Source: CAYJII01 sp964370225 (GTDB lineage Bacteria; Bacillota; Clostridia; Oscillospirales; Ruminococcaceae). From it: DNA of 32,825 nt. The stretch lies in assembly GCA_964370225.1 (NCBI GenBank), contig CAYJII010000028.1:1-32825 (forward strand). The letters run 5' to 3'. This document shows, piece after piece, positions 16,807 through 23,649 of the stretch (positions are counted from its first letter, which is position 1; each line of letters opens with the position of its first letter). The translations under genes and the position numbers were made by a program. The notes under the pieces were generated by a model, which had not been told where the DNA came from, did no database searches, and saw only the letters and a program-made list of their open reading frames with translations.

Positions 16807-18513
16807 CTACCAATTTTTAATAATTTCGCAAATATCTTCCACACATATTTCTTTATCTACTTTTTTAGAAATAGTTTTATCCCTGCTTGTAATTTCAACA
16901 GCATTTTCTTTTAAGTTTCGTGGGCTAACAGTTACTCTTACTGGCACACCTAATAAATCTGCATCAGAGAACATAACACCAGCACTCACTGCTCTATCAT
17001 CAAAAATAACTTCGATTCCTCTGTCAGTTAGTTCGCTACAAATTTTATGCGCAAGCGCTTTTACATCAGGGTCATCAATTCTCACAGCACAAATGTGCAC
17101 TTGCCATGGCGCTACTGCCATAGGCCAAATTGGACCATAATCATCATGTGAGTTCTCACAAATCGACGCTACCAGTCTACCTACACCGATACCATAACAG
17201 CCCATAATTGGATGTTTACTATCTCCATTTTCATCAAGATATGTCAAGTTCATTGCTTTTGAGTATTTATCGCCAAGTTGGAATATATTCCCAACCTCTA
17301 TTCCTCTGCTAATTTGCAAAGTCTCTTGCTTACAAGTAGGACAAACGCTTCCCTCTTTAACTTTTGAGCAGTCAACATACTCCACTTCGCCAACATCTCT
17401 AGAAATATTAAAGCCTGTGTAGTGATAATCAACTTTATTTCCACCACAAATTAAGTTATGCTCATTTTGTAAAGTTACGTCGTATATTACTGTAGCATCT
17501 GTATTTAGCCCATGTCCTCCGATAAAGCCAGCAACCAAGCCACTTTCCTCAGAAATTTCAGCCGGTACAATTTCGCTTTTTATATAATTTCTTAATTTCG
17601 CTTCATTCACTTCGTAATCACCACGAAGGAATAGTACAACAAGCTTATCGTCAGTAGCTTTGCGATATACTACTGCTTTTGCTGTGTCTTTTTCAGTGAC
17701 ATTTAAGAAGCCTGCTACTTCTTCGATAGTCTTCATATTAGGTGTATGCACTAAAGTAAGCTCAGCTAAATCTGTGCTTTCTTTTTCAGTGAGAATATTT
17801 TCCGCTGCTTCCATATTAGATTTATAATTACATTTTGAGCATGTAACTATAGTGTCTTCGCCAATTGGAGTTAAAAACATAAATTCATGCGAAAGACTGC
17901 CGCCCATCATGCCTGAATCAGATGCAACCGAAATTACTTGTGGTAAACCAGCACGTGCATAGATATTTTCGTATGCTACATGGCATCTGTCGTAGTAATT
18001 TTCTAAATCTTCTTTGTTTGTATGGAAAGAATAAGCATCTTTCATAGTAAATTCTCTAACACGGATAAGGCCTGCACGTGGACGAGCCTCATCTCGGAAT
18101 TTTGTTTGAATTTGGTAAATCATAAATGGATATCGCGAATAAGAATTTGCATATTCACTCACAAGTTGAACAGCAGCCTCCTCATGCGTCATACCAAGTA
18201 CACATTTTGCATCATTTCTATCGCTAAAACGTAATAGCTCACTTCCAACACTGTCGTAGCGACCAGACTCCTCCCAGAGGGAAGCTGGCAATACTACTGG
18301 GAATGATACTTCTTGACCATCAATTTTATCCATTTCTTCTCTTATGATTTGCTCAATTTTTCTAGTAATTCTTTTTAGTGGCATGAAGGAAGAATATATC
18401 CCATTGGCTACATATTTGATATAGCCACCTCTAACCATTAAAGCATGGCTATCAATCTGACAATCTGAAGGTCTCTCTTTAAACCTTACCCCTACTAAAT
18501 TTGCTAATTTCAT
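16807..18513 (-). CDS. proS: Prolyl-tRNA synthetase (bacterial type, with editing domain)
   Basis: ProRS charges tRNA-Pro. The 568-residue product is the bacterial form: class II motif 2 at FRDEARPRAGLIRVREF (about 137-153), an inserted editing domain at about 230-380 with VAGFIGGHGLN, motif 3 at GCYGIGVGRLVA, and a C-terminal anticodon-binding domain. Two cysteine pairs (TCSKC and CPTCK) flank the insertion, possibly a metal site. AGGAG precedes ATG at 18513. Expression is controlled by the T-box upstream, so transcription should rise when uncharged tRNA-Pro accumulates. Confidence 0.97.
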   Translation of the reverse strand: MKLANLVGVRFKERPSDCQIDSHALMVRGGYIKYVANGIYSSFMPLKRITRKIEQIIREEMDKIDGQEVSFPVVLPASLWEESGRYDSVGSELLRFSDRNDAKCVLGMTHEEAAVQLVSEYANSYSRYPFMIYQIQTKFRDEARPRAGLIRVREFTMKDAYSFHTNKEDLENYYDRCHVAYENIYARAGLPQVISVASDSGMMGGSLSHEFMFLTPIGEDTIVTCSKCNYKSNMEAAENILTEKESTDLAELTLVHTPNMKTIEEVAGFLNVTEKDTAKAVVYRKATDDKLVVLFLRGDYEVNEAKLRNYIKSEIVPAEISEESGLVAGFIGGHGLNTDATVIYDVTLQNEHNLICGGNKVDYHYTGFNISRDVGEVEYVDCSKVKEGSVCPTCKQETLQISRGIEVGNIFQLGDKYSKAMNLTYLDENGDSKHPIMGCYGIGVGRLVASICENSHDDYGPIWPMAVAPWQVHICAVRIDDPDVKALAHKICSELTDRGIEVIFDDRAVSAGVMFSDADLLGVPVRVTVSPRNLKENAVEITSRDKTISKKVDKEICVEDICEIIKNW

Positions 18514-18544
18514 AACTTTCTCCTATCCGCTGACTATTCAGCAA

Positions 18545-18805
18545 AAAATAAAACCCCAAGAGTAAAAATACTCTTAGGGCGAACATCAATTTTGTCCGTG
18601 GTACCACCTAAATTCGGAATAAATTCCGCACTTTTTATGTAAAGCTAAACTACTTTACACGCTCTCTGTGACGGGAGAACCCGATGTTGCTTACTATAAT
18701 TTCGGCACATAGCTCCGAGATGGGTTTTACACAGTAGTTTTAAGGCTCGCACCAACCGCCTATTCTCTGACAAACTAAAAATGTATACTATTTCTCTTCA
18801 TAGCC
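18545..18805 (-). promoter_or_regulatory. T-box riboswitch of proS
   Basis: The leader has the T-box core AGGTGGTACCACGG (- strand, 18596-18609), which pairs with the uncharged tRNA acceptor end region. Downstream is the terminator: an 11-bp stem with a central mismatch (18554-18564 with 18569-18579) and a T-rich tail. Upstream is Stem I with an AGAGAA element and the distal loop sequence GCGGTTGGTGCGAGC. A candidate specifier codon is CCC (18724-18722), followed by A, which reads as proline and fits proS. The specifier assignment is my inference. Confidence 0.93.
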
Positions 18806-18821
18806 TTTATTCATTTTCTTA

Positions 18822-18850
18822 ATAATAGCATAATTGCGTTTAAATGTCAA
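18822..18850 (-). promoter_or_regulatory. proS: Sigma-A promoter of the T-box/proS transcript
   Basis: On the - strand: perfect TTGACA (18845-18850), 17-base spacer, TATTAT (18822-18827). Transcription would start just before Stem I of the T-box. Confidence 0.85.
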
Positions 18851-18883
18851 TTAAATATAATCATTTCTTATGTAAAAAAACTC

Positions 18884-18912
18884 TTGCAAATTCACTTAAA
18901 ATGATTTATTAT
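18884..18912 (+). promoter_or_regulatory. Promoter of the DUF1638/FGGY kinase genes
   Basis: On the + strand: TTGCAA (18884-18889), 17 bases, TATTAT (18907-18912). It is divergent from the proS promoter, with 33 bases between the two -35 boxes. Confidence 0.5.
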
Positions 18913-18920
18913 ATCTATTA

Positions 18921-18933
18921 TGTACTATGTACA
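18921..18933 (+). promoter_or_regulatory. Operator candidate TGTACTATGTACA
   Basis: A perfect 13-bp palindrome (TGTAC-TAT-GTACA) lies 9 bases after the -10 box, at about +2 to +14 of the transcript of the DUF1638 gene. This is a classic place for a repressor site. No regulator gene is adjacent. Confidence 0.45.
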
Positions 18934-18971
18934 AAAAATGATATATACAAAATGTCTTATTGGAGGTTTTT

Positions 18972-19700
18972 ATGAAAATTGCACTAATTGGCTGCATGGT
19001 TTTTGCTAGGGACATCAGCTATTTAATATATAATTCCAAGCATACCATACACCCTATTTGGTTAGAACAAGGGCTCCATGACACACCACAACGACTAAAT
19101 GAGATGCTTCAAAAGAAGATTGATGAGATTGAAGCAATAAATGACGCCAAAACTAACACTCCGCCTTTTGATGCAATAGTATTAGCATACGGGCTATGCT
19201 CTAATGGCATTATCGGATTATCTTCAAAAAAATTCCCGCTTATCGCACCTCGCTGCGATGACTGTATGGCTTTATTTTTAGGCTCGCAACAAAAGTATTT
19301 GGATATATTCTCTACCGTCAAGGGGATTTACTGGTTCAATAAACCTTGGTGTGAAAATGCTTTTATTCCTATAAAAGAGAAATATGATGAAATGCGTGAA
19401 AGGTATATCGAAGAATATGGCGAAGATAATGCTGATTTTTTAATGGAAACTGAGATGAGTTTTACAAAAAACTACGAAAATGCATATTTCATTAAATCAT
19501 CAATCTATAACGACAGTATCGAGAGAATTAAAGTGAGCGAAAATGCTGCAAGCTTTGGGTGGAAATATACTGAAATTTCAGGAGATAATACATTCATCGA
19601 AGATTTATTAAATGGAAATTGGGATGATAGATTTTTAGTCAGTAAACCAAATCAAAAAATAATTGCAGAATATAGCGGTAAAAAAATTGATGCACAATAA
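18972..19700 (+). CDS. DUF1638 domain protein
   Basis: A 242-residue protein of the DUF1638 family. The signature is clear: MKIALIGCMVFARDI at the start, LAYGLCSNGIIGL at about 73-85 and APRCDDCMALFLGS at about 93-106, with a C-terminal half rich in aromatic residues and no membrane helix. Related proteins in methanogens and acetogens lie beside corrinoid methyltransferase genes, but the biochemical role is unknown. ATG at 18972 has GGAGG five bases upstream; a longer upstream reading (from 18960) would swallow that site. It is followed 39 bases later by an FGGY kinase with its own ribosome site, with no corrinoid protein or methyltransferase in reach, which is unusual company. Confidence 0.88.
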   Translation: MKIALIGCMVFARDISYLIYNSKHTIHPIWLEQGLHDTPQRLNEMLQKKIDEIEAINDAKTNTPPFDAIVLAYGLCSNGIIGLSSKKFPLIAPRCDDCMALFLGSQQKYLDIFSTVKGIYWFNKPWCENAFIPIKEKYDEMRERYIEEYGEDNADFLMETEMSFTKNYENAYFIKSSIYNDSIERIKVSENAASFGWKYTEISGDNTFIEDLLNGNWDDRFLVSKPNQKIIAEYSGKKIDAQ

Positions 19701-19739
19701 GTATATGCCGATTTATTATGGCAGAATGGAGTTATTATT

Positions 19740-21332
19740 ATGATCGAAACAGCAAAAAATAGTATTTTAAGCGGAGACATATTTTTAGGTATCGAGTTGG
19801 GATCTACTCGCATTAAAGGCATCCTGATTGATTCAACTGGCACACCCATTGCTTCTGGTGAACATGATTGGGAAAACCAGCTTATTGACGGGGTATGGAC
19901 ATACTCGCTTGACGATGTTTGGGCTGGTATATCCGACTGTTACGCTAGTTTAAAAGCAGATGTACAAGAAAAGTACTCTCTCACTCTTACAAAGATAAAA
20001 ACTATCGGTGTCTCTGCTATGATGCATGGATATGTGGTACTTGATGAAAATGATGAGCTCCTAGTTCCTTTTCGCACTTGGCGAAACACCATGACACACG
20101 AAGCATCTGAAAAATTGACGGAGCTTTTTAATTTTAACATACCACAAAGATGGACAATCGCACATTTATATAACGCAATACTAAAAAATGAGACTCATAT
20201 CCCTGCAATTAGTAAAATGAACTCTCTAGCTGGATATGTCCACTACATACTGACTGGTAATTTTGTTTCAGGAATCGGCGATGCTTCTGGTATATTCCCT
20301 ACTGATGCTGAAACTAACGATTATGACAACAGTATGGTAAATGCATTCGATGCTATCCTCGCATCCAAAAAAATTGGCTATAAAACTCTTGATATACTGC
20401 CCAAAGTACTAGTCGCTGGTGATAATGCTGGTACAATCACTAAAACAGGGGCAAAACTCCTTGACCCATCAGGCGATCTTCTTTCCGGCTCACTTATGTG
20501 TCCTCCTGAGGGTGACGCAGGTACAGGCATGGTAGCAACAAACTCGATTACAAAGCGCACAGGTAATGTTTCAGCTGGTACTAGTGTATTCGCAATGGTT
20601 GTGCTAGAAAAAGCCCTTTCTAAAGTGTATAGCGAAGTTGATATGGTAACAACTCCAACAGGAGCTCCTGTTGCAATGGTGCACTGCAATAACTGCACTA
20701 CAGACATAAACGCGTGGGCAAACATCTTTAAGCAGTTTGCAAAAGAAATAGGTGTTGATATTAATCTTGGTAAAATTCTTGATACTATCTTCACTTCTGC
20801 AGACAGCTCTGATAAGAACTGCTCTGGAATGGTAAACTGCAATTACTACTCAGGCGAGCATTTAACTGGCTTTGAAATTGGCAGACCGCTATTTGCAAGG
20901 CTACCTGACAGCAACTTCACTTTTGCGAATTTTGCACGCTCAAATATTTATTCAGCGCTTTCTACATTAAAACTTGGAATGGATATTTTATTCATCAACG
21001 AAAGTGTAAAACTTGATAAATTACTTGGACATGGTGGATTTTTCAAATCAGAGTTCGGACAAAAGGCAATGGCAAATGCTATTAATGTTCCAGTTTCTGT
21101 TATGAGTACCGCAACTGAGGGCGGAGCTTGGGGCATGGCTATACTTGCATCATACGCAGCAAATGAGAATAACGTATTAGCTTTTGATGACTACCTAAAT
21201 GAAGTTATCTTCAATGGGAGTGATGTGAAAACTATTATACCAAATGAAGCCGATGTCAATGGGTTTAATGAATATATAGAAAGCTATAAAGCTATGCTGA
21301 AAATAGAAAAAACTGCAATAGAAGTCATGTAG
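19740..21332 (+). CDS. FGGY family carbohydrate kinase
   Basis: A 530-residue sugar kinase. The phosphate-1 loop is IELGSTRIKG (about residues 18-27), with the ATP/adenosine region GNVSAGTSVFAM (about 279-290) and the FGGY-type C-terminal motif as GHGGFFKSEFGQKAMANA, then TATEGGAWGMA. A catalytic aspartate is likely in EGDAGTG. It is most like the ribulokinase/xylulokinase branch, but the actual sugar cannot be told: no isomerase, epimerase, aldolase or transporter is next to it. The ATG at 19740 has GGAG nine bases before it. The DUF1638 gene precedes it, apparently in one transcript, ended by the C/G hairpin at 21417-21456. Confidence 0.9.
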   Translation: MIETAKNSILSGDIFLGIELGSTRIKGILIDSTGTPIASGEHDWENQLIDGVWTYSLDDVWAGISDCYASLKADVQEKYSLTLTKIKTIGVSAMMHGYVVLDENDELLVPFRTWRNTMTHEASEKLTELFNFNIPQRWTIAHLYNAILKNETHIPAISKMNSLAGYVHYILTGNFVSGIGDASGIFPTDAETNDYDNSMVNAFDAILASKKIGYKTLDILPKVLVAGDNAGTITKTGAKLLDPSGDLLSGSLMCPPEGDAGTGMVATNSITKRTGNVSAGTSVFAMVVLEKALSKVYSEVDMVTTPTGAPVAMVHCNNCTTDINAWANIFKQFAKEIGVDINLGKILDTIFTSADSSDKNCSGMVNCNYYSGEHLTGFEIGRPLFARLPDSNFTFANFARSNIYSALSTLKLGMDILFINESVKLDKLLGHGGFFKSEFGQKAMANAINVPVSVMSTATEGGAWGMAILASYAANENNVLAFDDYLNEVIFNGSDVKTIIPNEADVNGFNEYIESYKAMLKIEKTAIEVM

Positions 21333-21416
21333 TTGATGATGCAAACAATAGTTATAAACAAATAATTTTGTGCAAGAAACTTACTAGGCACAAACGCAGA
21401 TAATATGATTCATAAA

Positions 21417-21456
21417 ACTACCCCCCTTGACCTTATTAAAGATCCAGGGGGGTAGT
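21417..21456 (+). terminator. C/G-rich hairpin terminator after the FGGY kinase gene
   Basis: A 10-bp perfect stem with six C/G pairs (ACTACCCCCC at 21417-21426 with GGGGGGTAGT at 21447-21456) and a 20-base loop, followed by an AT-rich tail. On the - strand it is followed by TTTT. It is 84 bases after the kinase stop. Confidence 0.6.
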
Positions 21457-21681
21457 ATATTATTTATATTGGTTTCGCAGCCTCTTTAGGGTAAATTGTC
21501 TTGTATTTCCCCTCTTTAACAGTCCACCGAACTGTTAAATTCACCCCTTCGCAGTTTTCACACCACTAAGTATTCCGCTTGTCTGCGGACAAGCGTCCAA
21601 GGCTTCGCCTTCGGAAACCACGATTTTTTGAAAAAAATCGAGTAAAACTTCATTAGGGGTTAACTACATATTATTTATATT
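21457..21681. repeat. Palindrome-rich intergenic block flanked by 14-bp direct repeats
   Basis: Between the kinase terminator and the AEC transporter gene there is no coding frame. The interval instead holds at least four hairpins: TTTAACAGT/ACTGTTAAA with a seven-base loop, GCTTGTC/GACAAGC with a four-base loop, AAGGC/GCCTT, and CGATTTTTT/AAAAAATCG. The whole is bracketed by ATATTATTTATATT at 21457-21470 and 21668-21681; the second copy includes the stop of the next gene. This looks like a small non-autonomous mobile or palindromic-repeat element of the kind scattered in gut Clostridia, but I cannot match it to a named family. Confidence 0.5.
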
Positions 21682-22607
21682 TGTGTTGCCATAGTAAAAA
21701 TTATCACGGTACTTATGAATATACTAAGTGATGCTGCAAAGCTAGATAGTTCCTCGTCACCATTACAAAGCCTCGTAAATACTGGAGAAAACGAGCCCGA
21801 TGGTGCAAATAAAATCATTGCTAAAACTTGTCTTGTTTGCAAGTCAAAAATAGGTTCTGTGAGGAAAAATAGACTCACAGAAAATATAGTTGAGAAAACC
21901 AATCTTGAAATTATGATAAAAATAGCAGATTTAATAAATTGTGCTTCAAAACGAATTTCAAACATAATTCCAAGCATTAACATAGATAAAAAACCGCCTG
22001 CATTTGCAATTGGACCTGTAAACTCGCCAACTATCATCGGAATTTCAATTTCAAGTGCTAAAAATATCATTACTACTATATATGTAGAAAAAGGTATGCT
22101 CTTAAATAGTCTTTTAACAATAGAAACTGTAACATCTTTTGCACTTTGTGGGCTTCCATCGCCACCAACCCCTAATACGGTTGAAACGATAGCATACGAG
22201 CCACCAGTCATTATAAGCGCATTTCCCGCATCAAACATACACGCTACAACGACACCTTGACTTGCAAATATTGCTTGTACAAAAGGAATGGAAAATGCGC
22301 CTACATTAAACCCAGCAGTATTAATTATAGTCGGTGCACGAGTAGGTAAAGTCATTTTCTTAGTCAATAAAATCACAATAATTATCGGGATACTCGCACA
22401 TACTATTCCAAAAACACTCAATAAAAAATAAGAGGGCGGCGGATTTTCTCCTACAAAAGAGTTAACTGCTACTGCGGGAAGAACGATATTTAATACTATT
22501 TTGCTAAGAACTTTCGAGTCATCCACCTTAAAGTACCCTGTTTTTTTCAGTATGTAACCACTAATAAAAATTACTATATAAACTAACGGGCGCACTAGTA
22601 TATCCAT
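21675..22607 (-). CDS. AEC family (auxin efflux carrier-like) transporter
   Basis: A 310-residue inner-membrane protein with about ten transmembrane segments. It has the AEC start (LVYIVIFISGYILKKTG), ADF-type features such as LSKIVLNIVLPAVAVNSF (about 34-51), NTAGFNVGAFSIPFV (about 96-110) and FAPSGSFSPVFTRL near the end. Relatives move organic acids such as malate, malonate or lactate; the substrate is not visible here. GGAG precedes ATG at 22607. Only about 32 bases separate the start from the terminator of the gene before it, so it may be expressed by read-through or from inside DUF4234. Confidence 0.9.
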   Translation of the reverse strand: MDILVRPLVYIVIFISGYILKKTGYFKVDDSKVLSKIVLNIVLPAVAVNSFVGENPPPSYFLLSVFGIVCASIPIIIVILLTKKMTLPTRAPTIINTAGFNVGAFSIPFVQAIFASQGVVVACMFDAGNALIMTGGSYAIVSTVLGVGGDGSPQSAKDVTVSIVKRLFKSIPFSTYIVVMIFLALEIEIPMIVGEFTGPIANAGGFLSMLMLGIMFEIRFEAQFIKSAIFIIISRLVFSTIFSVSLFFLTEPIFDLQTRQVLAMILFAPSGSFSPVFTRLCNGDEELSSFAASLSIFISTVIIFTMATQI

Positions 22608-22639
22608 TTAACACTCTCCAAAAACATAAATTTTTGTAA

Positions 22640-22673
22640 AAAAAATATTGTGCTGTTACACACAATATTTTTT
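22640..22673 (-). terminator. Terminator after the DUF4234 gene
   Basis: A 13-bp stem (22640-22652 with 22661-22673), eight-base loop, and a long T tract on the - strand. Strong for its orientation. Confidence 0.8.
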
Positions 22674-22678
22674 AATTA

Positions 22679-23071
22679 TTAATAAGCAATTTTAGAATTG
22701 TAGCCTTCTGCCAATTGATTAAAGTTTTTAATCATTAAGAAATATGCTACAAAAACACCAATACCAGCAACAAAAGCACCAATAATAGCCCATAGTAAGT
22801 ATGTAGTACCATTTTCAGTTACATTCACGCCATTAGCATGACCTGTAGCTTGAAGTCTGTTACCAACTGCGTATAGGTAAATCCATGAATAGATACCACA
22901 TGTAACTATTGGAAGTACCACAGGGAAAATTGGGTTGATGTCTTTTCCATCATTTGCACACATTGTGTTGATATCTTGTGTGAATTTGTAAAGAAAAAAG
23001 AAGTTGTAAATACCACAAGTGATAATTGTTAACCCGATCCATGCCCAAAAGCTTCTAATTTGAATTTGCAT
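22679..23071 (-). CDS. DUF4234 family membrane protein
   Basis: A 130-residue protein of the DUF4234 family with four likely transmembrane segments. The family hallmark is two repeats of the type ITCGIYNFFFLYKF (about 17-30) and VTCGIYSWIYLYAVGNRL (about 56-73); a polar loop with NDGKDI lies between. ATG at 23071 is preferred, because GGAGG lies eight bases before it; the TTG six bases upstream overlaps that site. It starts 12 bases after the end of the DUF2752 gene, so the two are coupled. DUF4234 and DUF2752 often travel together in gut Clostridia. Function unknown; the fold suggests a small membrane scaffold, perhaps for another protein of the cluster. Confidence 0.9.
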   Translation of the reverse strand: MQIQIRSFWAWIGLTIITCGIYNFFFLYKFTQDINTMCANDGKDINPIFPVVLPIVTCGIYSWIYLYAVGNRLQATGHANGVNVTENGTTYLLWAIIGAFVAGIGVFVAYFLMIKNFNQLAEGYNSKIAY

Positions 23072-23083
23072 TGTCAATTCCTC

Positions 23084-23491
23084 CTACTTAAATAATGATA
23101 ATATCTCTTGATATAAAGGATACAGTACAGCGTCAGTGTTTACATCCATTGGTGCCGTGTGAGGAAATAGCATAACCATTCTCACTGCATAAACAGATAT
23201 ATACATCACTGTTATTGTTATCCAAAAAAACTTATTAAAATTGCTTGATTTAAAGATTGCCTCTTGCTTCATTACAGCGATAAATAATACTGGGATAGTT
23301 AGCCAAAATAGTGGATGATAGTAAAAAGCTAAATGCCAGTCACCTTCAATGAAGCTTAAAACTGCTCTAGTAACCCCACATCCTGGACACGGGATACCAC
23401 TGATAGCTTTAAATATACAACCAATGTCTGTTAATACCACAAATAGTAATACGCCACATAGTATCAAAGGCGCTTTTATAATCTTTTTCAT
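23084..23491 (-). CDS. DUF2752 family membrane protein
   Basis: A 135-residue membrane protein of the DUF2752 family. The signature SGIPCPGCGVTRA (about residues 31-43), with a CxxC that could bind a metal or form a disulfide, is at the border of the second transmembrane segment. Three or four hydrophobic helices in total. The start codon is a choice between GTG at 23500 and ATG at 23491; neither has a strong ribosome site, and I prefer ATG because MKKIIKAPLIL makes the usual charged head. A sigma-A promoter and an inverted repeat lie just upstream. Function unknown. Confidence 0.88.
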   Translation of the reverse strand: MKKIIKAPLILCGVLLFVVLTDIGCIFKAISGIPCPGCGVTRAVLSFIEGDWHLAFYYHPLFWLTIPVLFIAVMKQEAIFKSSNFNKFFWITITVMYISVYAVRMVMLFPHTAPMDVNTDAVLYPLYQEILSLFK

Positions 23492-23521
23492 AATTCTCAC
23501 AACTCTAACAGTCTTAATAAT

Positions 23522-23550
23522 ATATTAACAAAAAAATCTCAATTTGTCAA
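23522..23550 (-). promoter_or_regulatory. Sigma-A promoter of the DUF2752/DUF4234 genes
   Basis: On the - strand: perfect TTGACA (23545-23550), 17 bases, TAATAT (23522-23527). About 30 bases before the DUF2752 start. It makes this operon independent of the pseudokinase gene further upstream. Confidence 0.75.
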
Positions 23551-23556
23551 TCTTAT

Positions 23557-23621
23557 ATTAACATTCTTATTTTTTATACAATTTTTCTCATCCTTGCAGT
23601 ATAAAAGTGTAGAATGTTAAT
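23557..23621. repeat. 11-bp inverted repeat upstream of the DUF2752 promoter
   Basis: ATTAACATTCT (23557-23567) and AGAATGTTAAT (23611-23621) form a perfect inverted repeat with centres 54 bp apart, about five helix turns, beginning just upstream of the -35 box. It could be a pair of binding sites for one regulator that loops DNA. Confidence 0.4.
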
Positions 23622-23649
23622 CAAACTTTGTTACTATCTTAATTTGAAT

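Noticed and set aside
20378..20842. 154-codon - strand frame inside the FGGY kinase
   Set aside because: Antisense to conserved kinase motifs; no ribosome site.
21471..21667. CRISPR array
   Set aside because: The repeats are different palindromes, not evenly spaced copies of one repeat, and there is no cas gene.
21715..22260. 181-codon + strand frame inside the AEC transporter gene
   Set aside because: Antisense of a well-supported membrane protein; its translation is the usual mirror of a hydrophobic gene.
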